A stretch of 64,000 nt of DNA from Nakamurella panacisegetis (GTDB lineage Bacteria; Actinomycetota; Actinomycetes; Mycobacteriales; Nakamurellaceae): assembly GCF_900104535.1 (NCBI RefSeq), contig NZ_LT629710.1:4499501-4563500 (forward strand), read 5' to 3'. The position numbers were made by a program, and so were the translations under genes. Numbering within the stretch: position 1 is the stretch's first letter; each line of letters begins with the position of its first letter. Under the pieces are notes generated by a model that saw only the letters and a list, made by a program, of their open reading frames with translations, was not told the DNA's origin and did not search any database. Shown here one piece after another: positions 39,588 to 49,645 of the stretch.

Positions 39588-40577
39588 TCAGCTGGAGCCG
39601 GTGGCCAGCACCATCGTCAGGGCCGCTATCGCGGCCGCGGCGGTGCCGGCGAATCCGAACCCGGCGGCCCGGACGTGGCCGCCCCCACCGAGCTGACCCG
39701 CCGCGTGGGCCACGTCCACTCCGGCGCGCGATCGCAGCGACACCTGCCACTGGGTCGGACCCGTCTGCTTCAGCACGGCCGCCACGTCCGCCTGGTGCGC
39801 GGTCCGCAGGATGTCGATGACGGAGTCCAGTTCCTCCTGGCGCAACCCGACCGCCTGCTCGGCGCTGATCACCGCGGTGACCAGACCGCGGCCCCGGGCC
39901 GCCGCCGGATCGAGGACGGCCGCGCCCAGCACCTTGGCCAGCATGCCGAGCCAGGCGAACGGGTGCAAGTCGGTGATCGGCCGCATCAGGGTGTCCGGAT
40001 CGACGCCGGCGTCCAGCAGTCGGGCCGCCAGCCGGTGGGCCGCGGCCGAGGCGAATCGGAAGCCGACCGTGTCGGTGGCCAGTCCGGCGTAGATGTTGGC
40101 CGCGATCTCCCGGTCGATGCACAGCCCGAGCCGGTCCAGCACCGCCGCAACCAGCACGGTGGTGGATTCAGCCGCCGTCTCGACCAGGTGGTGGTGGCCG
40201 AACCGGGTGTTCGAGGCGTGGTGGTCGATGACCAGACTCGAGGATGCGGTGTCCAGCAGCGACTCGAGCACGCCCAGGCGTTCACGCGAGTTCACGTCGA
40301 GGGTGACCACCAGGTCCGGATGAACCGGCACCCGTTCGACCGGTGTCACCAGGTGCTGGCCCGGCAGACCCCGCAACGACTCCGGCACGCGGGCCGGTTC
40401 GGCGAAGGCGACGCACACGTCGCGACCGGCCGCTTCCAGGGCCAGACCGAGGGCCAGGGCACTGCCCAGCGCGTCGGCGTCCGGCCCGACGTGAGCCAGC
40501 AGGACCAGGGACTGCGCGGCGTCGATCAGCGCGCAGGAACGGACCAGATCGGTCGAGACCTCGAGCGCGCTGCTCAC
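39588..40577 (-). CDS. nrnA: DHH/DHHA1 phosphoesterase, NrnA-type nanoRNase/pAp phosphatase
   Basis: A 329-residue protein. DHH-family metal motifs are GPDADALGSALAL, TLDVNSRERLG and VIDHHASNTRFG. The DHHA1 substrate domain has QLGGGGHVRAAGFGFAG. Homologues (Rv2837c from memory) degrade short oligoribonucleotides, dephosphorylate pAp or hydrolyse cyclic dinucleotides. GTG 40577 is selected because GGAGG lies 6 bases upstream; the TTG one codon earlier fits less well. It follows rbfA, as in mycobacteria. Confidence 0.92.
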   Translation of the reverse strand: MSSALEVSTDLVRSCALIDAAQSLVLLAHVGPDADALGSALALGLALEAAGRDVCVAFAEPARVPESLRGLPGQHLVTPVERVPVHPDLVVTLDVNSRERLGVLESLLDTASSSLVIDHHASNTRFGHHHLVETAAESTTVLVAAVLDRLGLCIDREIAANIYAGLATDTVGFRFASAAAHRLAARLLDAGVDPDTLMRPITDLHPFAWLGMLAKVLGAAVLDPAAARGRGLVTAVISAEQAVGLRQEELDSVIDILRTAHQADVAAVLKQTGPTQWQVSLRSRAGVDVAHAAGQLGGGGHVRAAGFGFAGTAAAAIAALTMVLATGSS

Positions 40578-40631
40578 CAACTACCTCCGGAAAGAGAGTG
40601 CTGCGGATCCGGCCAGGACGACCGGACCGCA

Positions 40632-41108
40632 CTACTGGGCTGCGCCGAGCTCGGCTTCCTCGTCTTCGAACTCATCTTCGTCCTCGGCCGCCCGCGGCAC
40701 CTTGTAGGGGTCGGCGTCGCCGGCGTAGGTGGCCCCGGCGGCCTGGGAGGCGACGGCCGCGTCGGACGCCTTGGCCGCCGCGATCAGGTCGTCGATCCGA
40801 TGCGCGTTCTCCGGGATGGTGTCCAGTTTGAAGGCGAGCGTCGGGGTGAACTTGATCCCGGTCTCGCGACCGACCGCGCTGCGCAGCACACCGGTCGCGC
40901 TGGCCAACGCGGCCGCGGTCGAGGTGACCTCGTCGTCGTCGCCGTAGACGGTGTAGTAGACCACGGCCTCGCGCAGGTCCGGCGTCACGGTGGCGGCGGT
41001 GATGGTGGTCATCGCCAGCCGCGGGTCCTTGACCTTGAGCTCCAGTTCGGTGGCGACGATCGCGACGATGCGCTTGGCCAACCGTCGGGCCCGTGCGGAA
41101 TCGGCCAT
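40632..41108 (-). CDS. rbfA: 30S ribosome-binding factor A
   Basis: A 158-residue KH-fold protein: ADSARARRLAKRIVAIVATE, DLREAVVYYTVYGDDDEV and GIKFTPTLAFKLDTIPENA. It binds free 30S subunits and helps 16S 5' maturation. A very acidic C-terminal tail (DEDEFEDEEAE) is added, about 20 residues. The ATG has AAGGAG 7 bases upstream. The order infB-DUF503-rbfA-nrnA is conserved in actinobacteria. Confidence 0.95.
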   Translation of the reverse strand: MADSARARRLAKRIVAIVATELELKVKDPRLAMTTITAATVTPDLREAVVYYTVYGDDDEVTSTAAALASATGVLRSAVGRETGIKFTPTLAFKLDTIPENAHRIDDLIAAAKASDAAVASQAAGATYAGDADPYKVPRAAEDEDEFEDEEAELGAAQ

Positions 41109-41143
41109 GGCGGAACTCCTTCTTCGATCTGTGTTGTTGGGTA

Positions 41144-41440
41144 CTACTCGTCGTCCTGGGCGCCGATCACCCGACGGCGTGCGCTGAGCAACTCGACCTC
41201 GAACTCACCGGCGACCTGACGCTCGCAGGTGTCCAGCACGCGCTGCACCTGGGCCGGATCCCCGGACACGGTCGCAATGCCGATCAGGGCCCGTCGATAC
41301 CGGTCGGCATCCCCGGCCTCGGTGACCGCGACGTCCAGACGACGCAGTCGCGCGATGATCGGCCGGATCACGGCCCGCTTGTACTTCAGCGAGTCGACCT
41401 CGCCCAGCAGCACATCGAGCTCGAGGACTCCGACGTACAT
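41144..41440 (-). CDS. DUF503 family protein (YlxP-like)
   Basis: A 98-residue protein of the DUF503 family, starting MYVGVLELDVLLGEVDSLKY and containing KRAVIRPIIARLRRLDVAVT. It is called YlxP in Bacillus, where it also lies between infB and rbfA. A role in ribosome assembly is suspected from this context, not shown. ATG 41440 has GGGAGG 7 bases upstream; longer versions of the frame enter infB. It sits between infB and rbfA. Confidence 0.9.
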   Translation of the reverse strand: MYVGVLELDVLLGEVDSLKYKRAVIRPIIARLRRLDVAVTEAGDADRYRRALIGIATVSGDPAQVQRVLDTCERQVAGEFEVELLSARRRVIGAQDDE

Positions 41441-41502
41441 CTGTCGCCCTCCCTGGGCCGGGCCGTGGTGGGCGGATGAACCGCCCACCACGGCACAACT
41501 GA

Positions 41503-44403
41503 TCAGGCGCGGGGCTTCTCCCGGATCTCGTAGGTCTCGATGGTGTCCTCGACCTCGATGTTGTTCCAGGAGCCGAGACCGATACCGCACTCGAAGCCCT
41601 CCCGGACCTCAACGGCGTCGTCCTTGAACCGCTTGAGCGAGTCGATCGTGAGGTTGTCGTTGATGACGACCCCGGCTCGCAGCAAACGGGCCTTGGCGTT
41701 CCGACGGATCTCGCCCGACCGGACGATGCAACCGGCGATGTTGCCGAACTTGGACGAACGGAACACCTCACGGATCTCCGCCGTACCGACCGCGACCTCT
41801 TCGAATTCCGGCTTGAGGAGACCCTTGAGGGCCGCCTCGATCTCGTCGATCGCCTGGTAGATCACCGTGTAGTACCGGATGTCGACGCCCTCGCGGTCCG
41901 CCAGCTCCTGCACTCCACGGACCGGCTTCACGTTGAAGCCGATCACGATCGCATCGGTGATCACGGCCAGGTTGATGTCGTCCTGGGTGATCCCGCCGAC
42001 GCCACGGTGCACGACGCGGAGGTTGACCTCTTCGCCGACGTCCAGCTTCATCAGGGAGTCCTCGAGCGCCTCGACGGTGCCCGAGTTGTCGCCCTTGATG
42101 ATCAGCGTGAGCTGCTCGACCTTGTTCTGCTGGAGGGCGGTGTTGAAGTCCTCCAGCGTGATCCGGCGACGGTTGGCGACCTGGGCCTTGCGGGTCCTGG
42201 CCTGCCGACGCTCGGCGATCTGCCGGGCGACGCGGTCCTCCTCGACGACCATGAAGGAGTCGCCGGCGCCGGGCACCGAGGTGAACCCGAGCACCTGGAC
42301 CGGACGCGACGGAGTGGCCTCGGCGACGTTCTCGCCGTGGTCCCCGAGCATGGCCCGCACTCGACCGTAGGCGTTGCCGGCCACGATCGAGTCGCCCACG
42401 CGCAGCGTTCCGCGCTGCACCAGGACGGTGGCGACCGCACCGCGGCCGCGGTCGAGGTGGGCCTCGATGGCCACACCTTCGGCCTGCATGTTCGGGTTGG
42501 CCCGGAGGTCCAACGCGGCATCCGCGGTCAACAGCACGGCTTCGAGCAGCCCGTCGATGTTGGTCCGCTGGCGGGCCGAGATCTCGACGAACATGGTGTC
42601 CCCGCCGTACTCCTCGGCGACCAGGCCGTACTCGGTCAGCTGCTGCCGGATCTTGTCCGGGTTCGCGCCTTCCTTGTCGATCTTGTTGATGGCCACCACG
42701 ATCGGCACGTCAGCGGCCTTCGCGTGGTTGATGGCCTCGACGGTCTGCGGCATCACGCCGTCGTCCGCCGCGACCACCAGCACCACGATGTCCGTCGACT
42801 TGGATCCACGGGCCCGCATGGCGGTGAACGCCTCGTGGCCCGGGGTGTCGATGAAGGTGATCAGGCGCTCGACGTCGTTCAGGTGGGTGGCCACCTGGTA
42901 GGCGCCGATGTGCTGGGTGATGCCACCGGCTTCCTTGGCCACCACGTTGGTGCTGCGGATGGCATCGAGAAGCTTGGTCTTGCCGTGGTCGACGTGACCC
43001 ATGACGGTGACCACCGGCGGCCGGACCTGGAGGTCCTCCTCGCCGCCCTCGTTCTCCCCGTAGGAGAGATCGAAGGTGTCCAGCAGCTCGCGGTCCTCGT
43101 CCTCGGGGGACACGATCTGGACCTCGTAGCCCATCTCGGAGCCGAGCAACTCCAGGATGTCGTCGGAGACCGACTGGGTCGCCGTGACCATCTCACCCAG
43201 ATGGAACAGCGCCTGCACCATCGAGGCCGGGTTGGCATCGATCTTGTCGGCGAAGTCGCTCAGCGACGAGCCGCGCGCCATCCGGATGACCGCACCGTTG
43301 CCGCGGGGCAGCGTGATGCCACCGATCGACGGCGCCTGCATGTTGTCGAATTCCTGGCGACGCTGCTTCTTGGACTTGCGGCCCTTGCGGACCTGGCCAC
43401 CCTGACGCCCGAAGGCACCCGGGGCGGCACCGCCGCGACCGCGACCACCGGCACCGGGACGGCCTCCGCCGCCACCGCCGGCCGGCGCTCCACCCGGAGC
43501 ACCACCCGGACCGCGGTAACCGCCGCCACCGGCCGGAGCCCCACCGGGGCCACCGCCGCGGTAGGCACCGCCACCGGCACCCGGACGGGTGCCGGGAGCG
43601 CTCTGCGGGCGTCCGCCGGGCGTACCCGGACGAGGCCCGCCACCGGGGACACCGGGACGAGCGCCCGGGGCCGGACGTGGACCGCCGGCTCCAGGAGCAC
43701 CACCGGGACGGGCGCCGGGAGCGGCGGCCGGCGGGCGAGGAGCACCCGGGACGCCACCCGGACGCGACGCCGGAGCGTTGCGAGGGGTACTGACACCGAA
43801 CGGGTTGTTGCCCATCCGGGGCGGACGCGGAGCGCCGGGAACGCCGCCCTGGACGCGCGGCGGACGCGGGGCGACCGGAGCGGCTGACGCCGCCGGAGCC
43901 TCGGGGGTCGCCGGTGCGGCCGGTGTCGCGGGAACGGCCGAGGCGGCCGGTGCAACCGGTGCAGAGAAGGCCGGACCGGCCGACGGAGCGGCGGGCGCCG
44001 GAGCCGCCGGCGTGGCCGGCGTGACGGTGGCGGCCGGACGTTCCGGAGCCGGGGTCGCCGCCGGAGCGGGAGCACTCACCGACGGAGCAGCGGGCGCGGC
44101 GGGACGCGGTGCGCCCGGTGTGGCCCGCGGGGCCGAAGGTGCACCCGGTCGCGAAGCGGCCGGAGCGCCCGGACGGGACGGACTCGCCGAACGCCCGGGG
44201 GCTCCCGACGCACCGCCGTTGGCCGGAGCGGCTGCTGCCGGTCCGGTGGGGAAGGCGTCCTTGAGCTTGCGGACGACGGGCGCCTCGATGGTCGAGGACG
44301 CGCTCTTGACGAACTCGCCGAACTCGTTGAGTTTGGCGATGATTTCCTTGCTTGACTTGCCGAGCTCTTTTGCGAGCTCATGCACTCGGGCCTTGCCTGC
44401 CAC
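41503..44403 (-). CDS. infB: Translation initiation factor IF-2
   Basis: A 966-residue GTPase. The N terminus [16 protein letters not shown] is the IF2_N domain. Residues about 60-340 are a Pro/Ala/Gly-rich, then Gly/Arg/Pro-rich low-complexity region. The G domain follows with [19 protein letters not shown] (G1), DTPGHEAF (G3) and AINKIDKEG (G4), and then domains II-IV. IF-2 delivers fMet-tRNA to the 30S subunit. GTG 44403 is the start, with AAGGAG 4 bases upstream; the ORF extends to 44433 without reason. Confidence 0.97.
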   Translation of the reverse strand: MAGKARVHELAKELGKSSKEIIAKLNEFGEFVKSASSTIEAPVVRKLKDAFPTGPAAAAPANGGASGAPGRSASPSRPGAPAASRPGAPSAPRATPGAPRPAAPAAPSVSAPAPAATPAPERPAATVTPATPAAPAPAAPSAGPAFSAPVAPAASAVPATPAAPATPEAPAASAAPVAPRPPRVQGGVPGAPRPPRMGNNPFGVSTPRNAPASRPGGVPGAPRPPAAAPGARPGGAPGAGGPRPAPGARPGVPGGGPRPGTPGGRPQSAPGTRPGAGGGAYRGGGPGGAPAGGGGYRGPGGAPGGAPAGGGGGGRPGAGGRGRGGAAPGAFGRQGGQVRKGRKSKKQRRQEFDNMQAPSIGGITLPRGNGAVIRMARGSSLSDFADKIDANPASMVQALFHLGEMVTATQSVSDDILELLGSEMGYEVQIVSPEDEDRELLDTFDLSYGENEGGEEDLQVRPPVVTVMGHVDHGKTKLLDAIRSTNVVAKEAGGITQHIGAYQVATHLNDVERLITFIDTPGHEAFTAMRARGSKSTDIVVLVVAADDGVMPQTVEAINHAKAADVPIVVAINKIDKEGANPDKIRQQLTEYGLVAEEYGGDTMFVEISARQRTNIDGLLEAVLLTADAALDLRANPNMQAEGVAIEAHLDRGRGAVATVLVQRGTLRVGDSIVAGNAYGRVRAMLGDHGENVAEATPSRPVQVLGFTSVPGAGDSFMVVEEDRVARQIAERRQARTRKAQVANRRRITLEDFNTALQQNKVEQLTLIIKGDNSGTVEALEDSLMKLDVGEEVNLRVVHRGVGGITQDDINLAVITDAIVIGFNVKPVRGVQELADREGVDIRYYTVIYQAIDEIEAALKGLLKPEFEEVAVGTAEIREVFRSSKFGNIAGCIVRSGEIRRNAKARLLRAGVVINDNLTIDSLKRFKDDAVEVREGFECGIGLGSWNNIEVEDTIETYEIREKPRA
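43430..44230 (-). repeat. Low-complexity coding region of infB
   Basis: Over about 800 bases the sequence encodes irregular PGAPRP-, PAAPA- and GGGxRGG-like units. It contains many short GC-rich near-repeats such as CACCGGG and GCCGGAGC. It is part of the IF-2 linker and varies widely in length among species. Confidence 0.8.
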
Positions 44404-44490
44404 TGCTCTCCTTACGGTGAGGCCGGGCGGCAAAGACCGCTCGACCTCGTGTTAGTTGTACCGGCTCATTGCTGGGACTTCACGGCGTAC

Positions 44491-44805
44491 TCACGACGGT
44501 CGACCTGCTTTCGGTGTGAGGAACGTTCGAACCTCGCTGACATCTGCACTGCCGCCGGCTCCGCCACGAGTGGCTTCGCCAGCGCTGTCGGACCCGGCGG
44601 ACGAGAACCGCAGGGCCCGCCCGAACGCACGACGGCGCTCCGCGAGGTCCAGGCATTCCGCACGGGGATGCAGCCACGCTCCCCTTCCAGGGAGGCGGTG
44701 CCGCGGATCGGGGGTGATGACCCCGTCCACGACGACGACGCGGAGCAGAGTTGAGGCGTCCGCCTTGTCGCGGCAACCGACACATGTCCGGATCGGACCC
44801 AGCAT
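44491..44805 (-). CDS. ylxR: YlxR/RnpM family protein (DUF448)
   Basis: A 104-residue protein with the YlxR core: [38 protein letters not shown], followed by FGRALRF. The long Gly/Ser tail (about 70-104) is not typical. YlxR/RnpM proteins bind nucleic acids; in Bacillus RnpM modulates RNase P. It stands in its usual place between nusA and infB. Confidence 0.9.
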   Translation of the reverse strand: MLGPIRTCVGCRDKADASTLLRVVVVDGVITPDPRHRLPGRGAWLHPRAECLDLAERRRAFGRALRFSSAGSDSAGEATRGGAGGSADVSEVRTFLTPKAGRPS

Positions 44806-44844
44806 GAAAGAAAGTTCCGTCCGGAGAGATGACGGCCGTCACGA

Positions 44845-44862
44845 CCCGTCCGACAGGACGGG
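44845..44862 (-). terminator. Short hairpin between nusA and ylxR
   Basis: CCCGTCC-GACA-GGACGGG pairs over 7 bp around a 4-base loop, 30 bases beyond the nusA stop. It could be an attenuator, a weak terminator or a processing site within the rimP-nusA-ylxR-infB unit. Confidence 0.4.
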
Positions 44863-44892
44863 CGTTCGACCCAACCGTTTGAGTCTACCGCT

Positions 44893-45891
44893 TCACGGCG
44901 CCGTCGGCGGCACGGCCGGCGCCGCGTCGCTGCGGATGTCGATCCGCCACCCGGTGAGCCGCGCGGCCAGCCGGGCGTTCTGCCCCTCCTTGCCGATGGC
45001 CAGCGACAGCTGGAAGTCGGGTACGACGACCCGCGCCGCCTTGGCCACCGGATCGACCACGGTGATCGACAGGGCCCGCGCCGGGGACAGCGCGTTGCCC
45101 ACGAAGGTGGCCGGATCGTCGTCGTAGTCGATGATGTCGATCTTCTCGCCGCCGAGTTCGCTCATCACGGCTCGCACCCGCTGACCCATCGGGCCGATGC
45201 AGGCGCCCTTCGCGTTGATGCCGGGGACCATGGGCCGGACGGCGATCTTGGAACGGTGACCGGCCTCACGCGCCACCGCGGTGATCTCCACGCTGCCGTC
45301 AGCGATCTCCGGTACCTCCAGCGCGAAGAGTTTGCGCACCAGGTTGGGGTGGGTGCGCGACAGGGTGATCTGCGCGCCCCGGACACCGCGGGTGACGGCG
45401 ACGACGTAGCAGCGCAGCCGCTGCCCGTGGACGTAGGTCTCCCCCGGTGCCTGCTCGGCGGCCGGGATGATGCCCTCCACCTCGCCGAGGCTGACCACGA
45501 CGACACCGCGGGCGTTCACCTTGGCATCGGCGCTGACCGTGCCGGTGATCAGTTCGTGCTCCCGGCCGGCGAAGTCCCCGAAGGTCCGCTCGTTCTCGGC
45601 GTCCCGCAACCGCTGCTGGATGACCTGACGGGCGGTGGTGGCGGCGATCCGGCCGAAGTCGTCGGGGGTGTCGTCGAACTCGGCCGACAGCCCGCCGGCC
45701 TCGTCCGGTTCACGCACCAGCACACTGATCGAACCGGTCTTGCGGTTCACCTCGACCCGAGCGTGCTGGAAGTGCCCGTCGGTGTGGCGGTACGCGGTGA
45801 GCAGCGCGGTCTCCAGGGTTTCGATCAGGGACTCGAACTCGATCCCCTTCTCCTTCTCGACCGCGCGCAGGGCCGTGATGTCAACGTTCAT
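44893..45891 (-). CDS. nusA: Transcription elongation/termination factor NusA
   Basis: A 332-residue protein: NusA N-terminal domain ([17 protein letters not shown]), S1 domain ([20 protein letters not shown]), and two KH domains ([20 protein letters not shown] and [20 protein letters not shown]). There are no C-terminal acidic repeats, as usual in actinobacteria. It modulates pausing, termination and antitermination. Its ATG overlaps the rimP stop by 4 bases (ATGA). Confidence 0.97.
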   Translation of the reverse strand: MNVDITALRAVEKEKGIEFESLIETLETALLTAYRHTDGHFQHARVEVNRKTGSISVLVREPDEAGGLSAEFDDTPDDFGRIAATTARQVIQQRLRDAENERTFGDFAGREHELITGTVSADAKVNARGVVVVSLGEVEGIIPAAEQAPGETYVHGQRLRCYVVAVTRGVRGAQITLSRTHPNLVRKLFALEVPEIADGSVEITAVAREAGHRSKIAVRPMVPGINAKGACIGPMGQRVRAVMSELGGEKIDIIDYDDDPATFVGNALSPARALSITVVDPVAKAARVVVPDFQLSLAIGKEGQNARLAARLTGWRIDIRSDAAPAVPPTAP

Positions 45892-46517
45892 CGTTCTTCT
45901 TCGTCCTCTTCTTCGTCCTGCTGGTCTGCATCGAGTTCTGCCTCGTCATCGAGCTCGTCATCGAGGCCCTCGTCGGCCTCGACGTCGGCCTGGGAGAACT
46001 TCTCGGCCGTCTCGGGGCCGAGCCGGGCCAGCACGGCAACCGACGGCGCACTGAACTCGACCTCCACCCTGGCCTTGGCGATCGTGCCGTACGAGAGGGT
46101 CAGCGGCTCCAGTCCGGACCGCCCGGTCAGCAATTCGAGCTCGGTGTCCCCGGCGCGGAGCACACGCGCCGTCATCGAGGTGCCGTCGGTGCGGGTGAGG
46201 GCCAGGAGGCGGCCGCGGGCGCGCCGGAAGTGGCGGGGCAGGGTCAACGGGCGGCCGATGCCGGGGCTGGTGACCTCGAGGGTGTAAGCCATGGCGCCCA
46301 TCGGATCGGCGGCGTCCAGTTCGTCGAGCCGGGCCGAGATGTCGCGGCTCACGCCGGCGGCATCGTCCAGGTCGACCCCGGAATCGGAGTCGATGACCAC
46401 CCGCAGCAGGCGCCGCCGTCCGGCCGCCACCACCGTCATCTCCTCGACGTCGTATCCGGCCTTCGCGGCGACGGCGTCGACCACCTCACGCAACTTCGCC
46501 TGGTCCGCTGATGCCAT
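45888..46517 (-). CDS. rimP: Ribosome maturation factor RimP
   Basis: A 209-residue protein with the RimP signature [20 protein letters not shown] and [20 protein letters not shown]. It assists 30S assembly. The last about 32 residues are almost wholly Asp/Glu ([15 protein letters not shown] onward), an unusual acidic tail. ATG 46517 has GGGAGG a few bases upstream. It is the first gene of the rimP-nusA-ylxR-infB operon and is divergent from the lipoprotein gene at 46641. Confidence 0.95.
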   Translation of the reverse strand: MASADQAKLREVVDAVAAKAGYDVEEMTVVAAGRRRLLRVVIDSDSGVDLDDAAGVSRDISARLDELDAADPMGAMAYTLEVTSPGIGRPLTLPRHFRRARGRLLALTRTDGTSMTARVLRAGDTELELLTGRSGLEPLTLSYGTIAKARVEVEFSAPSVAVLARLGPETAEKFSQADVEADEGLDDELDDEAELDADQQDEEEDEEER

Positions 46518-46628
46518 GATGCCTCCCGGGCGTCTGTAGTTGTCGTGGTTCCGGTGGTGCGATTCGGGCGCGCCTGTCGGCTGCTACACGCCGATCCTAG
46601 CTTGGCTCGGACCTCACACCGGTCCTGA

Positions 46629-46634
46629 CATGAT
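46629..46634 (+). promoter_or_regulatory. Possible leaderless -10 of the lipoprotein gene
   Basis: CATGAT lies 6 bases before the GTG at 46641. It has the A and last T of a -10, and no Shine-Dalgarno is seen. Confidence 0.3.
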
Positions 46635-46640
46635 GGTGCC

Positions 46641-47183
46641 GTGCCTTCCTCCCCACGACGCCTGCCGCCCCCGCCGGTTCTGGCGCGACGCACGTTGATG
46701 CTCGGCGCCGGGACGGCGGCCCTGCTGGCCACGGCCGGGTGCAACCCCTTCTCGACCCCGACGCGGGTCACCCGAACCGTCACCGCGTCCGCGGCCCCGG
46801 CCGTCGATCCGATGCTGACCCTGACCGCGATCACCCGCCTGCACGTGGTGCGGCTGGCGAACGTCATTGCGGCGAACAAGCCGGTGGCGGCCCGGCTCAC
46901 GCCGCTGCTGAAGGACCGCCAGGTGCACCTGGCGCAGCTCATCGCCGAGGTGTCCCGGACCAGCCCGCAGGCCGGGGCGAGCGAGAAGGCCAAGCCGACG
47001 TCGGACCCGACCCTGGCCGTCCCGACCGGTGCCTCACCGGTGCTGCTGGCCGCCATGAAGTCCGATGCCGCGACGGCGCAGACCGCTTTCATCGATGCAT
47101 TCTCCCTGGCCTCGCGCTATCGCGCGGCTCTGTTCGGTTCGATCGCGGCCTGTCTGGCCAGCCACCAGGAGGCCCTCTCGTGA
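46641..47183 (+). CDS. Alanine-rich lipoprotein, unknown function (Rv2843-like position)
   Basis: A 180-residue protein. Its N terminus has arginines (ARRTL) of a twin-arginine-like or Sec signal, a hydrophobic core, and the lipobox LLATAGC with Cys at about residue 33. The mature part is helical and Ala/Thr-rich, with a ferritin-like helix pattern (LTLTAITRLHVVRLANVIAA). It probably sits at the outer face of the cytoplasmic membrane. Its stop overlaps the next gene start by GTGA. The pair between rimP and proS corresponds in position to Rv2843/Rv2844 in M. tuberculosis, as I recall. No function is known. Confidence 0.75.
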   Translation: MPSSPRRLPPPPVLARRTLMLGAGTAALLATAGCNPFSTPTRVTRTVTASAAPAVDPMLTLTAITRLHVVRLANVIAANKPVAARLTPLLKDRQVHLAQLIAEVSRTSPQAGASEKAKPTSDPTLAVPTGASPVLLAAMKSDAATAQTAFIDAFSLASRYRAALFGSIAACLASHQEALS

Positions 47184-47683
47184 CGACGCCCGCCGCCCCG
47201 ACGAGCGGTCCGTCGTCCGCCCGTCCGACCGCCGCCGCACCGGCCACCAAGCTGGCCAGCGAGACGGCGAAAGCACTGCAGACGGCGCTGGCCGCCGAAC
47301 AGGTCGCGGTCTGGGCCTACGACCTGGTGGCGGCCTACGACCCGGCGGACGCCTCGCTGATCGCCACCATCCGGACCGGTCATCTGGCCCGGCGCGACGC
47401 TACGGCCAGCCTCCTGGTCAGTGGCGGGTCGACCGCGCCGATCGCGGCCCCGGCCTATTCGATCCCGAAGCCGGTCACCGACGTGGCCAGCGCCCGGGCC
47501 CTGAGCACGACGGTCGAGACCGACTGCGCGGCGGCCTGGCGGGTCGTGATCGGCAGCACCGACAGCACGAGTCTGCGCACGTCCGCACTGGCCGGTCTGT
47601 CCGACTCGGCGGTGTGGCTGACCCAGATGAAGATGGCGGCCCGGACCGTACCGGTCACCGTCGCCCTGCCCGGCGTCAGCTGA
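47180..47683 (+). CDS. DUF4439 ferritin-like domain protein
   Basis: A 167-residue protein. The helical core starts KALQTALAAEQVAVWAYDLV, with Glu and Tyr in ferritin-like spacing, and continues ATIRTGHLARRDATASLL and ALAGLSDSAVWLTQMKMAA. It matches DUF4439, a ferritin-like four-helix family in which metal binding is not shown. The N-terminal 25 residues are Pro/Ser/Thr-rich and lack a signal peptide. Its GTG start (47180) overlaps the lipoprotein stop by 4 bases, so the two are co-translated and may act together at the membrane. Confidence 0.8.
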   Translation: MTTPAAPTSGPSSARPTAAAPATKLASETAKALQTALAAEQVAVWAYDLVAAYDPADASLIATIRTGHLARRDATASLLVSGGSTAPIAAPAYSIPKPVTDVASARALSTTVETDCAAAWRVVIGSTDSTSLRTSALAGLSDSAVWLTQMKMAARTVPVTVALPGVS

Positions 47684-47727
47684 CCGGGTCGCCGCCGGCT
47701 GACGGCTCGGCATCCGGTGGCCCGGCC

Positions 47728-47753
47728 GCGGCCGGCCGGCTCCCGCCGGCCGC
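47728..47753. terminator. Hairpin between DUF4439 and proS
   Basis: GCGGCCGGC and GCCGGCCGC pair over 9 bp with an 8-base loop, between two convergent stops (47683 and 47759). It could stop transcription from both sides. No T-run. Confidence 0.55.
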
Positions 47754-47758
47754 TGCGG

Positions 47759-49504
47759 TCAGGCTCCGACCAGGGCCGTGATGGTGTCGACGGCCTGGTC
47801 GACGGCGATCTCCTGCGAGGTGCCGGTCCGGCGGTCCTTGAGCTCCAGGACGCCCGTGGCCACACCCCGGCCCACCACCAGGATCGTCGGCACGCCGATC
47901 AACTCGGCGTCGGTGAACTTCACCCCCGGTGAGGCGTTCCGGTCGTCGAGCATCACCCGAACCCCGGCCGCGTCCAGCTGGGCGGCGAGATCCTCGGCGG
48001 CACCGACGATCTCGGCGCCCTTCCCGGCGATCACGACGTGCACATCAGCCGGGGCCAGCTCGCGGGGCCAGATCAGACCCTTGTCGTCGTGGGAGTTCTC
48101 GGCCACCGCGGCCACCGCCCGGGAGACGCCCACCCCGTACGAGCCCATGGTCACCGTCACCCGCTTGCCGTTCTGATCGAGCACCTGCAGGTCGAGGGCG
48201 TCGGCGTATTTGCGGCCGAGCTGGAAGATGTGGCCCATCTCGATACCGCGGGCCAGCGACAGCGGCCCTGACCCGTCGGGGGCCGGGTCGCCGTCCCGGA
48301 TCTCGGCCGCCTCGATGACCCCGTCCCCGGTGAAATCGCGCCCCGCCGTCAGGTCGTACACGTGCCGGCCGTTGGCGTCGGCGCCGGTGATCCAGCGGGT
48401 GCCGGGCACGATCCGCGGATCCAGCAGGTAGCGGATCTTGCTGGCGTTCTCGCTGCCCAGCACCCCGGGGCCGATGTAGCCCTTGACCAGCGCCGGGTTC
48501 GCGGCAAAGTCCTGCTCGGTGAACGGTTCCACCTCGGCCGGCGACACCTGGGCCTCGAGCCGCTTCATGTCCACCTCCCGGTCGCCGGGCAGCCCGATGG
48601 CCAGCGGCTCCCGGGTGCCGTCGGGCAGCCGGAGCATGACGATCAGGTTCTTCAAGGTGTCGGCACCGGTCCACGGCCGGTCGGCCCGGGGGAACCGCTC
48701 GTTGGACACGGCCACCAGCGTGTCGATGGTCGGCGTGTCCGGGGTGTCCTCCACATGGGCGGCGGGGGCGTCGTCGAACGGCAGGGCGGCGGGCACCGGT
48801 GTCGTCACGGCCTCCACGTTGGCCGCGTAGCCGCCGGGCGAGCGCACGTAGGTGTCCTCGCCGACCTCGGAGTCGGCCAGGAATTCCTCGGACGCGCTGC
48901 CGCCCATGGCCCCGGAGGTGGCGGCCACGATGACGTAGTTCAGCCCGAGCCGGTCGAAGATCCGGATGTAGGCCTTGCGGTGCCGGAGGTAGGACGCGTC
49001 CAGACCGGCGTCGTCGATGTCGAAGGAGTAGGAGTCCTTCATCACGAACTCGCGGCCGCGCAGGATGCCGGCCCGGGGACGCGCCTCGTCCCGGTACTTG
49101 GTCTGGATCTGGTAGAGCGCCAGCGGCAGGCTCTTGTACGAGGAGCAGATGTCCTTCACCAGCAGGGTGAACATCTCCTCGTGGGTCGGGCCCAGCAGGT
49201 AGTCCCCACCCTTGCGGTCCTTGAGCCGGAACAGGTTGTCCCCGTACTCGGTCCAGCGGCCGGTGGCCTCATAGGGCTCCCGCGGCAGCAGTGCCGGGAA
49301 GTGCACCTCCTGGGCGCCGATGGCGTCCATCTCCTCCCGGACGATGCGTTCGACGTTCCGCAGCACCCGGTAGCCCAGCGGCAGCCAGGAGTAGATACCC
49401 GGCGCGGCTCTCCGGACGTATCCGGCACGCACCAGGAGCTGGTGGCTCGGCACCTCGGCGTCGACTGGATCCTCTCGCAGCGTGCGCAGGAACAGGGTCG
49501 ACAT
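47759..49504 (-). CDS. proS: Proline-tRNA ligase
   Basis: A 581-residue class II aminoacyl-tRNA synthetase of prokaryotic type. Motif 1 region is [20 protein letters not shown], motif 2 is [20 protein letters not shown], and motif 3 is [18 protein letters not shown]. The insertion domain between motifs 2 and 3 is present, which in E. coli ProRS edits mischarged Ala-tRNA. The C-terminal anticodon domain follows. ATG 49504 (MSTLFLRTL) is more likely than the TTG at 49516. Confidence 0.96.
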   Translation of the reverse strand: MSTLFLRTLREDPVDAEVPSHQLLVRAGYVRRAAPGIYSWLPLGYRVLRNVERIVREEMDAIGAQEVHFPALLPREPYEATGRWTEYGDNLFRLKDRKGGDYLLGPTHEEMFTLLVKDICSSYKSLPLALYQIQTKYRDEARPRAGILRGREFVMKDSYSFDIDDAGLDASYLRHRKAYIRIFDRLGLNYVIVAATSGAMGGSASEEFLADSEVGEDTYVRSPGGYAANVEAVTTPVPAALPFDDAPAAHVEDTPDTPTIDTLVAVSNERFPRADRPWTGADTLKNLIVMLRLPDGTREPLAIGLPGDREVDMKRLEAQVSPAEVEPFTEQDFAANPALVKGYIGPGVLGSENASKIRYLLDPRIVPGTRWITGADANGRHVYDLTAGRDFTGDGVIEAAEIRDGDPAPDGSGPLSLARGIEMGHIFQLGRKYADALDLQVLDQNGKRVTVTMGSYGVGVSRAVAAVAENSHDDKGLIWPRELAPADVHVVIAGKGAEIVGAAEDLAAQLDAAGVRVMLDDRNASPGVKFTDAELIGVPTILVVGRGVATGVLELKDRRTGTSQEIAVDQAVDTITALVGA

Positions 49505-49632
49505 CCGGGTTATCAACGCTCAGAACTCCTCGATCAGCCGGCCGCGGGGTGCGGGCCTCGCGCCGGTCAGCCTATCGGTTGGTCGATCGCGCACCCGCAC
49601 GATTTCGGCCCGGCCGAGTGCGCGCGGCAGGC

Positions 49633-49638
49633 TAGCGT
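49633..49638 (+). promoter_or_regulatory. Putative leaderless -10 of yaaA
   Basis: TAGCGT lies 7 bases before the GTG at 49646. It supports that start within a much longer open frame. Confidence 0.45.
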
Positions 49639-49645
49639 CAGTCCG

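Noticed and set aside
48362-49645. A long upstream extension of the YaaA frame
   Set aside because: It runs antisense through proS. Family similarity and the -10 both point to GTG 49646.
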